Assembly: GCF_024158035.1 (NCBI RefSeq)
Contig: NZ_JAMZEK010000001.1
Coordinates: 62,001 to 126,000 of the forward strand
Direction: 5' to 3'
From: Dyella lutea
Lineage (GTDB): Bacteria; Pseudomonadota; Gammaproteobacteria; Xanthomonadales; Rhodanobacteraceae
DNA length: 64,000 nt
This document shows, one piece after another, positions 1 through 10,930 of the stretch. Within the stretch, counting starts at the first letter, position 1, and each line of letters begins with the position of its first letter. A model generated the notes under the pieces. That model was not told the DNA's origin. It worked only from the letters and a program-made list of their open reading frames with translations, and did not search any database. A program made the translations under genes and the position numbers.

Positions 1-2825
<2,825 letters not shown>

Positions 2826-2923
2826 GCGGTCCGTTGGGCGATCAAAACCTTGAGCTTAGCAAGGCTTGTCACGGCGTGCCCACGCCCGAGCCGCAAACTC
2901 GTGCGGCAGCCCGACCTGCACGC

Positions 2924-3949
2924 TCAGGTGCCGGGGAACAGGCCCTGCGGGTATTCCGGCTTCTGCTCGCGTGCCATCAGCGCGCGCAGGCCTTCGACCG
3001 GGGTGACCTCGCCGTGCAGCACGGCGCGCACGCCGCTGGCGATCGGCAGGTCCAGGCCGTGCTTGGCAGCCAGCCGCGCCACCTCGTCGGCGGTGAGCAC
3101 GCTCTCGACCACCTGGCCGATCTGGCGCACCGCCTCGTCCAGCGCGATGCCCTTGCCCAGCGCCAGGCCGAGTCTACGGTTGCGCGACAGGTCGCCGGTG
3201 CAGGTGAGTACCAGGTCGCCCAGGCCGGACAGCCCCATCAGGGTTTCCGGCCGCGCACCGAGCGCCAGGCCCAGTCGCAGCATCTCGTTCATGCCGCGGG
3301 TGATCAGGCCGGCGCGGGCGTTGAGGCCCAGCTGCATGCCGTCGGCCACGCCGGTGGCGACCGCCAGCACGTTTTTCATCGCGCCGCCGAGCTCACCGCC
3401 CAGCACGTCGCTGCCGGTGTAGGCGCGGAAGTTGGGGGCGTGCAGCATGCCCGCCATTTCCCTGGCGAACACCTCGTCGTCCGAATGCACGGTGACCGCG
3501 CTGGGAAGGCCGGCCGCCACTTCCTTGGCGAAGGAAGGGCCGGTGACCACCGCCGCCGGCCGACCAGGCAGCTTTTCGGCGACCAGTTCGTGCAGGAACC
3601 GGCCGGTACCGGGCTCGAAGCCCTTGCTCGCCCAGGCGATCGCGGCGCCCGGCTCGAGCAGCGGAGCGATCTGGTCGAGCATCGCCGCAAATGCATGGCT
3701 CGGCACCACGATCAGCACGACCTGGGCGCCACGCAGGGCGGCGGCCAGATCGCTTTCGTAGTGCAGCTCGGCTGGCAGCTCGAGATCCGGCAGGTAGCGC
3801 TGGTTGCGACGGGTCTGCGCCATCGCCTCCAGCGCCTGCCGGTCGCGGCCCCACAGCCGGGTCGGCACGCCGTTGCGTGCCGCAAGCGCCGCCAGCGCCG
3901 TGCCCCAGGAACCGGCACCAAGTACCGCCAGGGTCGGTCGGGTGCTCAT
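2924..3949 (-). CDS. gpsA: glycerol-3-phosphate dehydrogenase [NAD(P)+]
   Basis: This 341-residue cytosolic enzyme reduces dihydroxyacetone phosphate to sn-glycerol-3-phosphate, the backbone precursor for phospholipids (plsB lies 21 kb away). The N-terminal nucleotide-binding fold has the GpsA signature [10 protein letters not shown] at residues 11-20. The C-terminal half carries the catalytic-domain blocks ATGVADG and [12 protein letters not shown]. Length matches the family. The gene starts only 7 bp after the secB stop codon, so the two are almost certainly one transcript, as in E. coli where secB-gpsA is also conserved. The product is about 10 residues longer at the C terminus than some homologues (ends QGLFPGT). 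Confidence 0.97.
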   Translation of the reverse strand: MSTRPTLAVLGAGSWGTALAALAARNGVPTRLWGRDRQALEAMAQTRRNQRYLPDLELPAELHYESDLAAALRGAQVVLIVVPSHAFAAMLDQIAPLLEPGAAIAWASKGFEPGTGRFLHELVAEKLPGRPAAVVTGPSFAKEVAAGLPSAVTVHSDDEVFAREMAGMLHAPNFRAYTGSDVLGGELGGAMKNVLAVATGVADGMQLGLNARAGLITRGMNEMLRLGLALGARPETLMGLSGLGDLVLTCTGDLSRNRRLGLALGKGIALDEAVRQIGQVVESVLTADEVARLAAKHGLDLPIASGVRAVLHGEVTPVEGLRALMAREQKPEYPQGLFPGT

Positions 3950-3956
3950 GGCTGGA

Positions 3957-4463
3957 TCAGCTGTTCAGCGTCGGCGCGGTCTCGCCGCCCATGGCGTTGC
4001 GACGCATCTGCTCGGCATAGAGCGCGTCGAAGTTGATCGGCTGCAGCAGGAACGGCGGGAAGCCGCCTTCCAGCACCAGCTGCGAGATCACCTGGCGCGC
4101 ATACGGGAACAACAGGTTCGGGCAGTAGCTGCCGATGATCCCGGCATGGTCTTCGGCCGCGAAACCGGCAATCCCGAACAGGCCGGCCTGGTGCACCTCC
4201 GCCAGGTAGGCGGTGCGCTCGCCGATGGTGCAGGTCAGGGTCAGGCTGAGCACCACTTCGTACAGGTCGTCACCCAGGTCGGTGGCACGCTGGCCGAGGT
4301 TGAGCTGCACCTGCGGCTGCTCTTCGGTAACGCCCATGTCCTGGAAGATCTGCGGCGCGTTGGGGGCCTCGAACGAGACGTCCTTCACGTAGATCTTCTG
4401 CAGCGCGAGCTGCGGCTGGTTGGCCTGGCCGTCGGCCTGGCCGTTGGTGGTCACGTCTGACAT
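3957..4463 (-). CDS. secB: protein-export chaperone SecB
   Basis: SecB is a cytosolic homotetrameric chaperone that keeps preproteins unfolded and hands them to SecA at the Sec translocon. The 168-residue product has family blocks such as [12 protein letters not shown] near residue 25, the hydrophobic QVQLNL segment, and the [18 protein letters not shown] block late in the chain. The frame stays open upstream to an ATG at 4544, but MSDVTTNG at 4463 is the expected N terminus and has an AGGA ribosome site about 10 bases upstream, so that start is used. It is the first gene of a secB-gpsA unit. Confidence 0.96.
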   Translation of the reverse strand: MSDVTTNGQADGQANQPQLALQKIYVKDVSFEAPNAPQIFQDMGVTEEQPQVQLNLGQRATDLGDDLYEVVLSLTLTCTIGERTAYLAEVHQAGLFGIAGFAAEDHAGIIGSYCPNLLFPYARQVISQLVLEGGFPPFLLQPINFDALYAEQMRRNAMGGETAPTLNS

Positions 4464-4591
4464 CGGAGGTCCTCTTCGAAAATACGGGCCGGCTCCATCC
4501 GCGGGCGGAAGGAAAACCGCAAAGAGCGCGATTGTTCCATACAAGCCGGCGCGCCGTCACTGGCGCCACCGCCCGGCTTACTGCTCAAGGA

Positions 4592-4621
4592 TTGCGCAAG
4601 CGGATGAAATTCCGCGATAAT
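4592..4621 (+). promoter_or_regulatory. candidate sigma-70 promoter for rpmB-rpmG
   Basis: TTGCGC at 4592-4597 and GATAAT at 4616-4621 are separated by 18 bp and point toward rpmB. They lie in the gap between secB and rpmB, in one of its less GC-rich stretches. Transcription would begin near 4628, giving a 5' leader of about 160 nt before rpmB, long enough for translational feedback. The remainder of the 4464-4788 gap shows no convincing gene. Confidence 0.5.
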
Positions 4622-4788
4622 GCGCGGCTCGACTCCTGCCGCCCGCTCATGTGGGCCGTCCGCGACGCGATGCGGACCTCACGGCAAGCCTAGAGAGCTG
4701 CACCCTCCAGCATCGCGTGACGCCAAGGCGTCGCTGGGCCGAAGTCGCCCTGGCCAACGGGCGTTACACCAAAAATACGGAGGTCATC

Positions 4789-5025
4789 ATGGCCCGTGTA
4801 TGCCAAGTCACCGGAAAGGGTGTGCAGACCGGCAACAACGTCTCGCACGCGAACAACAAGACCCGTCGCCGCTGGTTGCCCAACCTGCATGAGCGTCGCT
4901 TCTGGGTCCCCAGCGAGAACCGCTGGGTCAAGCTGCGTGTGTCCAACCACGCCCTGCGCACCATCGACAAGAATGGCATCGAGGCCGTGATTGCCGAGCT
5001 GCGTGCCCGCGGCGAGAAGATCTGA
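4789..5025 (+). CDS. rpmB: 50S ribosomal protein L28 (bL28)
   Basis: The 78-residue product begins [11 protein letters not shown] and contains [14 protein letters not shown], standard for bL28, a small protein of the large ribosomal subunit. The open frame extends upstream to 4651, but the ATG at 4789 has a perfect GGAGGT ribosome site at 4779-4784 and gives the exact family length. rpmG follows after 11 bp, the conserved gamma-proteobacterial pairing. Confidence 0.98.
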   Translation: MARVCQVTGKGVQTGNNVSHANNKTRRRWLPNLHERRFWVPSENRWVKLRVSNHALRTIDKNGIEAVIAELRARGEKI

Positions 5026-5036
5026 GGAGCTAGACC

Positions 5037-5204
5037 ATGGCGAACAAGACCCAGGACAAGATCCGTCTGATCTCGTCGGCCGGTACCGGCCACTTCTACA
5101 CCACGCAGAAGAACAAGAAGAACACCCCGGAAAAGTTCGAGTTCAAGAAGTACGATCCGGTCGTGCGCAAGCACGTGATCTACAAGGAAGGCAAGATCAA
5201 GTAA
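5037..5204 (+). CDS. rpmG: 50S ribosomal protein L33 (bL33)
   Basis: A 55-residue ribosomal protein: [20 protein letters not shown] opening, then [10 protein letters not shown] and a lysine-rich C terminus ending in EGKIK. Length is exactly that of bL33. The cysteine pairs of zinc-binding (C+) L33 are absent, so this is the C- form. GAGGAG sits about 10 bases ahead of the ATG. It is the last gene of the rpmB-rpmG transcript, with a terminator 20 bp beyond its stop. Confidence 0.96.
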   Translation: MANKTQDKIRLISSAGTGHFYTTQKNKKNTPEKFEFKKYDPVVRKHVIYKEGKIK

Positions 5205-5223
5205 TTGATCGCCATTCCGGAAG

Positions 5224-5253
5224 AAACCCGCCCACCGTGGCGGGTTTTTTCTT
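5224..5253 (+). terminator. Rho-independent terminator after rpmG
   Basis: AACCCGCC and GGCGGGTT form an 8-bp stem around a 6-base loop, directly followed by a run of T residues. It closes the rpmB-rpmG operon and separates it from the DUF4166 gene 25 bp on. Confidence 0.9.
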
Positions 5254-5278
5254 GCCCGCCCGTCGGACGACCGCGATC

Positions 5279-5833
5279 ATGCGCGGCATGACCACGGACG
5301 AGTCGCTGTTTCCCGTACTGCTGGGCCCCGCCTGGGTCGGACTTGCAGCCCCGGTGCGTCGGGCACATGGCGGCCGCGGCAGCATCGCCCTGCGCGGCCA
5401 GGCCGACGTGGTCGGTAGCGACAACCGGGCGGCGCGCCTGCTGCGGCAGTTGCTGGGCGTGCCCGCGCCGGGAGCGGCGCAACCGTTGACCGTGGAAATC
5501 GAACGCGACGGCGACGGCGAGCAGTGGACACGCCGCTTCGCCCGTGGGCGTATGCGCTCGCGACTGAGCGCCGGGCCGGACCGGCTGCTGCACGAACGGC
5601 TGGGGCCAGTGCTGTTGCGCTTCCGCCTCGAAGCAGACGGTGGCGCGATCCATTGGCACCTGCTCGGCGCGCGTCTGCTCGGCCTGCCCCTGCCCCGTCG
5701 ATGGCTCGGTGACGTGCTGGCCTGCAGCGGTGCCGAAGGCGACCGTTACGCCTTCATGGTCGAGGCCAGCCTGCCCGGCATCGGCCGCTGGATCGGTTAC
5801 CGCGGCACGCTGGAGGTCGATGATGGCGCATGA
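5279..5833 (+). CDS. DUF4166 domain protein
   Basis: The 184-residue product resembles DUF4166 proteins (SLFPVLLGPAWVGLAAPVRRAHG opening, then a central FARGRMRSRL and a late GWIGYRGTLEV). The domain has no established activity, but it is commonly found fused to or beside a saccharopine-dehydrogenase-like NADP-binding domain. Such a gene lies 0.4 kb away on the other strand (6243-7361), so the two probably act together, inferred from that association. Two in-frame ATGs (5279 and 5288) compete and neither has a clear ribosome site; the first is used. The 3' end overlaps the next gene by 11 bp, suggesting translational coupling. Confidence 0.75.
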   Translation: MRGMTTDESLFPVLLGPAWVGLAAPVRRAHGGRGSIALRGQADVVGSDNRAARLLRQLLGVPAPGAAQPLTVEIERDGDGEQWTRRFARGRMRSRLSAGPDRLLHERLGPVLLRFRLEADGGAIHWHLLGARLLGLPLPRRWLGDVLACSGAEGDRYAFMVEASLPGIGRWIGYRGTLEVDDGA

Positions 5834-6230
5834 ACCGGACGTGGTGGTCTTCGACGGTGTCTGCGTGCTGTGCAGTCGCTGGGTGGACTTCATTCTCCGA
5901 CACGATCGCGCCGGCCGGTTCCGGCTGGCGGCGATGCAGGGTCGGCACGGCCGTGCATTGCTCGCCGCGCACGGGCTGTCGCCGGACGATCCGGCCTCGC
6001 TGCTGCTGGTCGCCGACGGGGTCGGCCACATCGACACCGCGGCCATTGCCGGCGTGCTGCAGCGGCTGGACGGACCGTGGCGCATCCCGTCCATACTGTT
6101 GCGGTGGACACCGCGGTGGTTCGCGGATCCGGCCTATCGCTGGGTGGCGCGGCACCGCTACCGCCTGTTCGGTCAACGTGACGCCTGCCGCATGCCGGAC
6201 CCCGCCGAGGCTTGGCGCTTCCTCGACTGA
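5823..6230 (+). CDS. DCC1-like thiol-disulfide oxidoreductase family protein (DUF393)
   Basis: The 135-residue product starts VVVFDGVCVLCSRWVDF, the DxxCxxC motif near residues 10-18 that defines the DCC family of predicted thiol-disulfide oxidoreductases. A second part (WRIPSILLRW, DPAYRWVARHRYRLFG) is also typical. Family members are small cytosolic proteins with a thioredoxin-like fold; no substrate is known. It overlaps the DUF4166 gene by 11 bp and is probably co-translated with it. It converges on the saccharopine-dehydrogenase-like gene with only 12 bp between stops. Confidence 0.85.
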   Translation: MAHEPDVVVFDGVCVLCSRWVDFILRHDRAGRFRLAAMQGRHGRALLAAHGLSPDDPASLLLVADGVGHIDTAAIAGVLQRLDGPWRIPSILLRWTPRWFADPAYRWVARHRYRLFGQRDACRMPDPAEAWRFLD

Positions 6231-6242
6231 ACACCCCACGCC

Positions 6243-7361
6243 TCAGGCAAGCACTTCGACTCCGCTGGTGACGGCGAACGGTGCCAGCGCCGTCATCAGC
6301 TCCTCCAGTTCCAGCAGGCCGACGCAGGGCGTCGCCCCGGTCGCCCGCAAGGACCGGTCGACCAGCCGCTGCGCCAGCATCAGCGCCGGTGTCACTGGCA
6401 CCTCCGGTCCTTCGCCTGCCGCGGCCTCCAGCCACCAGCGCAAGCGGAGCGGGCACCCGGACGCATCTTCGCCGACGAGCTCCACCACCATGCCGCCGAC
6501 ATCGCTGCCCCGGCGCATGAAGCACTCGCTCCAGCGGCGCAGGCGTGCCGCATGGTGCGGCAGATCGCGAATCAGGCCCAACCGCACCAGCGCCGCCACC
6601 AGCCAGGTACCGCCGTGCAGCAGGGGCAACTCCAGCCCCGCACGGAACAGCACGGTGCGCACCCCCGGATAGCGATGGGGAAAGAGTTCGAGGTCAGGCA
6701 CCTCGCAGATCCCGACGAAACGGCGCGACCGGGCCAGTCGCACGCGCCGCGTGTCCATCCAGCCGTGCAGCACCTGCCAGCGCGCGTCGCGCCAGACGCG
6801 GATCGGTCGCCCGCAATAGCCGAGAATCGACGCTACCGTGGCGTCGCCGCGCGGAGTCCGGTTGCCGGGGCTGATCGCACTCTCGATCCCGTCCAGCCTG
6901 GCGAAGCGGGGCATCAACGCATCGACCACCGCGCTGCTGATGGCCGGCACGCTGGACGCCCCGCTGACCACCAGGAGACCGGCGGCACGTGCGGCGACAT
7001 CCAGGCGAGCGATACCGGCGACGAAATCCCGCCCATCGGCCAGGTCGACATAGTGGCTGCCACATCCCAGGCATGCCTCCGCCACGCGGTAGTCCTGGGC
7101 CTGGAACGGGCCGGCCGCATGGATCACCAGCCGGGGTTGCAGGGCTGCCAGCCGGGCGGCGAAGTCGTCGGCGAACACGTCGAGCGACGCGACCGTCACC
7201 GATCGACCCGCGGCGGCAGCGACCTCGTCGGCCAGCACCCGCAGCGCCCCCGGCGAGCGGCCGGCAAGAATCGGCTCGAAGCGCCCGTCGGACGCCAGTC
7301 GCCGCGCCAAACGCGCCCCGAACACCCCGGTCGCCCCCAGCAGCAACACCCTGAACGCCAT
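6243..7361 (-). CDS. saccharopine dehydrogenase-like NAD(P)-binding protein
   Basis: The 372-residue product has an N-terminal Rossmann fold (LLLGATGVFGARLARRLA, residues 6-23) and the AAGPFQAQDYRVAEACLGCGSHYVDLADG block characteristic of the saccharopine-dehydrogenase-like group. These proteins are unlikely to make lysine; most members have no assigned substrate. The shared occurrence with DUF4166 suggests a two-domain function that is here split over two convergent genes. The start at 7361 has GGGAAGG just upstream. It is transcribed toward the DCC gene and away from the DUF3016 gene, with which it shares a 100-bp divergent promoter region. Confidence 0.8.
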   Translation of the reverse strand: MAFRVLLLGATGVFGARLARRLASDGRFEPILAGRSPGALRVLADEVAAAAGRSVTVASLDVFADDFAARLAALQPRLVIHAAGPFQAQDYRVAEACLGCGSHYVDLADGRDFVAGIARLDVAARAAGLLVVSGASSVPAISSAVVDALMPRFARLDGIESAISPGNRTPRGDATVASILGYCGRPIRVWRDARWQVLHGWMDTRRVRLARSRRFVGICEVPDLELFPHRYPGVRTVLFRAGLELPLLHGGTWLVAALVRLGLIRDLPHHAARLRRWSECFMRRGSDVGGMVVELVGEDASGCPLRLRWWLEAAAGEGPEVPVTPALMLAQRLVDRSLRATGATPCVGLLELEELMTALAPFAVTSGVEVLA

Positions 7362-7460
7362 ACCCTTCCCCCCTCCCTGGCCGACGCGCCGAACCGCTCG
7401 CGCCGGGCTATTGTCGAACCTTCAGCCGCTCCCACCCTATCCCCGACCAGGAGAACTGCC

Positions 7461-7985
7461 ATGAAAGTGCGGACTGCCCTGTTCACCCTGCTCGCCGTCA
7501 GTGGCCTGGCGACGCCACCGCTCGTCCTCGCCGACGCGGCTGCGCCGCAAAGCGTGACGGTCACCTACGACCACCCCGAGCATTTCACCGAGACCCGTGA
7601 AGAAAAGGCGCTCGCACCGACCCGCGCCAGCAACGACTACCTGACGACGCTCAAGGCCTACATCGAGAAGCGCGGCGCGAAGATGCTGCAACCCGGCCAA
7701 CAGCTCGACGTGGTGGTGACCGACATCGACCGCGCCGGTTCGTTCGAGCCGTGGCGTGGCGGCGCACTGCGCGAGGTGCGGATCATCAAGGACATCTACC
7801 CGCCGCGCATCGACCTCAGTTTCAAGCTGCTCGATGCCGACGGCAAGGTGATCCGCGAAGGCACCCGCAAGCTGCGCGACCCCGGCTTCCTCACCAGCAA
7901 CACCGCGCCGACCAGCGACGACAACCTGCGCTACGAGAAACAGCTGATCGACCGGTGGCTGCGCAAGGGCCCGGACCAGCTCTGA
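7461..7985 (+). CDS. exported DUF3016 protein
   Basis: The 174-residue product opens with a Sec signal peptide (MKVRTALFTLLAVSGLAT, cleavage probably near ALADA). It continues with the DUF3016 pattern: VTVTYDHPEHFTETRE, then VVVTDIDRAGSFEPWRG, and a C-terminal YEKQLIDRWLRKG. The family is periplasmic and of unknown function, common in Xanthomonadales. CAGGAGA precedes the ATG. A terminator follows within 20 bp of the stop, so it is a single-gene unit. Confidence 0.8.
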   Translation: MKVRTALFTLLAVSGLATPPLVLADAAAPQSVTVTYDHPEHFTETREEKALAPTRASNDYLTTLKAYIEKRGAKMLQPGQQLDVVVTDIDRAGSFEPWRGGALREVRIIKDIYPPRIDLSFKLLDADGKVIREGTRKLRDPGFLTSNTAPTSDDNLRYEKQLIDRWLRKGPDQL

Positions 7986-8005
7986 ACCGCTCCGCCGCCC
8001 AACAG

Positions 8006-8036
8006 AAAAGCCCGCCGGGAAGGCGGGCTTTTTCTT
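8006..8036. terminator. bidirectional terminator between DUF3016 gene and desaturase
   Basis: AAAGCCCGCC and GGCGGGCTTT make a 10-bp stem with a 5-base loop. There is a T run on the plus side and a T-rich tract (complement of the A run) on the minus side, so it can end both the DUF3016 transcript and the convergent desaturase transcript. Confidence 0.88.
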
Positions 8037-8058
8037 TACGGGAACCGGGGATGCGACG

Positions 8059-9249
8059 TCAGCTGGCGATCGCGTAACCCTTGAGCTTGGCCGCGAACTC
8101 CTGCAGGGCGCGGATACCGCTCTGCTCGGCTTCGTGGATCCACTGCTGCAGACCCTTCAGCGCCTGGTCGGTGCCACGCTGCTCCATCAAGGCAGCGAGG
8201 CGGCTGCGGAAGTCGACCACGGTGCGCAGGGTCGGGCGCTTGGCCAGCACCGCCTGCAGGCGGTCATGGCCTTCGCCATCCAGCCAGCGGCCACCGTCGG
8301 CCAAGGCGCGACGCATGCGGCGCGGCACGGCCTTGATGCTCTCGCCGGCATGGGCCGCTTCCTCGCGCAGGGTCGGCACGATCACGCCGCGGTAGTAGTC
8401 GGTCATCGCCTGGAAGCGATGGGTGAGCACGGCCTTCAGCGTCTCCGCATCGGGCAGGCTGACGTTCGGACGCACGTCCAGCGTGGGCGCCACGCGCAGC
8501 ACCTTGGCCAGGCCGACCGCGCGAAGGGCACAGATCACCGCCCAGCCGATGTCGAACTCCCACTTGCGCAGGGCGAACTTGGCCGAGCTGGGGAAGGCGT
8601 GGTGGTTGTTGTGCAGCTCTTCGCCGCCGATCCAGAAGCCCCACGGGATCAGGTTGGTCGCGGTGTCGGCGCTCTCGAAATTGCGGTAGCCCCACCAGTG
8701 GCCGATGCCGTTGACGAAGCCGGCGGCCCAGAACGGGATCCAGATCATCTGCACCGCCCAGAAGGCCACGCCGATCACGCCGAACAGGGCGAAGCTGACG
8801 ATCAGCATCAGCGCCGGGCCCCAGTACGGATGGCCGGTGTAGAGCTTGCGCTCGATCCAGTCGTCCGGGGTGCCGCGGCCATACTTCTCGAGGTCTTCCT
8901 TCACTTCGCTGGCGTCGCGGTACAGCGCCACGCCGTCCCAGAACACCTTCTTGATGCCGTAGATCTGCGGGCTGTGCGGATCCTCGGCGGTCTCCACCTT
9001 GGCGTGGTGCTTGCGATGCACCGCCACCCATTCCCGCGTCACCATGCCGGTGGTGAGCCAGCCCCAGAAGCGGAAGAAGTGCTGCACCACCGGATGCAGG
9101 TCGACGCCACGGTGGGTCTGGCAGCGGTGGTAGTAGATGGTCACCGTGAAGATGGTGAGCTGGGTTACCACCAGCATGTAGACCAGCATGCCGACCCAGC
9201 TCATGTGGGTCAGCCCGTTGGACAGGAAGTTGAGTACGGCGTCGAGCAT
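8059..9249 (-). CDS. membrane-bound acyl-CoA/fatty-acid desaturase
   Basis: This 396-residue integral membrane di-iron enzyme probably introduces a cis double bond into fatty acyl chains (delta-9 type) to adjust membrane fluidity. The three histidine boxes are present: HRCQTH near residue 42, HRKHH near 78 and HNNHH near 218. Four hydrophobic segments lie around them. The C-terminal ~150 residues, rich in charged helices, are longer than in minimal desaturases. The gene is monocistronic, convergent with the DUF3016 gene across a shared terminator, and diverges from the ABC operon over a 158-bp gap that would carry both promoters. Confidence 0.9.
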   Translation of the reverse strand: MLDAVLNFLSNGLTHMSWVGMLVYMLVVTQLTIFTVTIYYHRCQTHRGVDLHPVVQHFFRFWGWLTTGMVTREWVAVHRKHHAKVETAEDPHSPQIYGIKKVFWDGVALYRDASEVKEDLEKYGRGTPDDWIERKLYTGHPYWGPALMLIVSFALFGVIGVAFWAVQMIWIPFWAAGFVNGIGHWWGYRNFESADTATNLIPWGFWIGGEELHNNHHAFPSSAKFALRKWEFDIGWAVICALRAVGLAKVLRVAPTLDVRPNVSLPDAETLKAVLTHRFQAMTDYYRGVIVPTLREEAAHAGESIKAVPRRMRRALADGGRWLDGEGHDRLQAVLAKRPTLRTVVDFRSRLAALMEQRGTDQALKGLQQWIHEAEQSGIRALQEFAAKLKGYAIAS

Positions 9250-9407
9250 CGGAGTGCGTCTCTATGTCGTTGAAAAAACAGTCTAGTGCACGGGTCTCCG
9301 TACCCACCAGCATGGGCGGTGCGCGCAATGTCGCAGCGTGACGTGTGCACGCCTGGCGCAAATCCTTGCCGGTTGTCTGAAAGTGGGGGCGCCGTGACAA
9401 TCATGCA

Positions 9408-10148
9408 ATGACCACGCCGCCCCCGCTGCTTCAGATCGACCGGCTGACCCGCCAACGCGCCGGCCGAATGGCCCTGCAGGATCTGTGCCTGACTGTCGAC
9501 CGGGGCGAGGTACTCGGCCTGCTCGGCGTGAACGGTGCCGGCAAATCCACCACCCTGGGCATGATCGCCGGCGCCATGCGGCCGGACAGCGGCAGCATCC
9601 GGCTGGACGGCGAGGATTTCCTGGAGCGCCCGGAGCTGGGCCGTCGTCGCATCGGCTGGCTGCCCGAACGCGCCCCGCTGTGGCAGGAATTGACCGTGCG
9701 CGAACACCTGCACGCCCACGGGCGCCTGCGCGGCCTGCACGGCGCGGCGCTGGCGAGCGCCTGCAACGGCATGCTGGAACGCCTGGAGCTGGCGCCGATG
9801 GCGCACCGCCTGGCAGGCGTGCTGTCGCAGGGCCAGCGGCAGCGCCTCGGCCTGGCCTGCGCGATGCTGCACCGGCCGGACCTGCTGATCCTCGACGAGC
9901 CGGCCAACGCGCTGGATCCGGTGCAGGTGGCGGCCCTGCGCCAGCTGATCCGCGAGGAAGCCTCGCGTGGCGCGGCGGTGATCCTGTCCACCCACCTGCT
10001 GGCCGAGGTCACGACGGTCTGCGGACGGGTGGCGATCCTGCACGAGGGCCGGCTGCGCCACACCGGCCTGGTGCAGGCCGCCGATTTGCCGACGCTGGAG
10101 CGCCAGTTCTTCGACATCGCCATGAACGGCCGGAGCCACGCCACATGA
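9408..10148 (+). CDS. ABC transporter ATP-binding protein (GldA-like)
   Basis: The 246-residue ATPase has Walker [10 protein letters not shown] near residue 38, an [12 protein letters not shown] signature, Walker [14 protein letters not shown], and the switch histidine in STHLLAE. It belongs to the ABC-2 export group. The four-gene set (ATPase, ABC-2 permease, GldG-like auxiliary, DUF4340-like protein) resembles the gldA-gldF-gldG arrangement known from Bacteroidetes gliding systems. In proteobacteria its substrate is unknown, and gliding should not be assumed. Its stop overlaps the permease start by 4 bp (ATGA). Confidence 0.9.
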   Translation: MTTPPPLLQIDRLTRQRAGRMALQDLCLTVDRGEVLGLLGVNGAGKSTTLGMIAGAMRPDSGSIRLDGEDFLERPELGRRRIGWLPERAPLWQELTVREHLHAHGRLRGLHGAALASACNGMLERLELAPMAHRLAGVLSQGQRQRLGLACAMLHRPDLLILDEPANALDPVQVAALRQLIREEASRGAAVILSTHLLAEVTTVCGRVAILHEGRLRHTGLVQAADLPTLERQFFDIAMNGRSHAT

Positions 10149-10930
10149 GCGCGCTGGCCGTGGCGCGCCTGGAACTCCGCCGCCTGTTCGTCCGCCCGCT
10201 GGGTTGGGTGCTCGGCGCCCTCACCCTGGGCGAACTGGCTTGGCGCTTCGTGCTGCTGCTGGGCAACTTCCTCGCCGCCCAGGTGCGGCTGGCCGCGCTG
10301 CCGGCCGGACCGGGCTACACCGATCTGGTGGCGGTGCCGCTGCTGAGCAGCCTGTTCACCGGCTCGCTGGTGCCTTTCGGGCTGACCGAGCTGGCGCTAC
10401 TGGTGGTGCCGCTGCTGACCATGTCCAGCCTGGCCGGCGAGCGGGGCAACGGCACCCTGCCGCTGCTGCTGGCCACCGGCCAGTCCCCGCTGCGGATCGT
10501 GCTGGGCAAGTACCTGGCCACGCTGGCGTGGCTGGTGCTGTGGCTGGCACTGGTGCTGGCAATGCCGCTGTCGCTGGCCCACGGCACCACGCTGGACTGG
10601 GGCAAGCTGGCCGCCGCGACGATCGGGCTGGTGCTGGTGCTGGCGCTGCTGGCGGCGATCGGACTGGCCTGCTCGGCCTTCGCCTCGCATCCGGCGATCG
10701 CCGCCACCGCCGCGCTGGTGGTCGCGCTGGCGCTGTGCTGCGTGAACCTGGGCGCCCAGGCCGCCGGCGTGGACAGCGGGGTGATCCACTGGCTGGCGCT
10801 GGGCACGCACCTGGAGCCGCTGCTGCGCGGACTGGTCGATAGCGGCGACGTGCTGTGGTTCGTCCTGCTCACCGCGCTGGCGCTGGCGCTGGCCATCCGC
10901 CGCCTCGACGCCGACCGGGAGCGCGGCTGA
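10145..10930 (+). CDS. ABC-2 type permease (GldF-like)
   Basis: A 261-residue inner-membrane protein with about six hydrophobic segments and the ABC-2 permease hallmark LAGERGNGTLPLLLATGQSPLRIVLGK near residues 97-122. This is the cytoplasmic segment that contacts the ATPase. It is joined to the ATPase gene by an ATGA overlap and to the next gene by a one-base TGATG overlap, so the three are translationally coupled. Confidence 0.85.
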   Translation: MSALAVARLELRRLFVRPLGWVLGALTLGELAWRFVLLLGNFLAAQVRLAALPAGPGYTDLVAVPLLSSLFTGSLVPFGLTELALLVVPLLTMSSLAGERGNGTLPLLLATGQSPLRIVLGKYLATLAWLVLWLALVLAMPLSLAHGTTLDWGKLAAATIGLVLVLALLAAIGLACSAFASHPAIAATAALVVALALCCVNLGAQAAGVDSGVIHWLALGTHLEPLLRGLVDSGDVLWFVLLTALALALAIRRLDADRERG

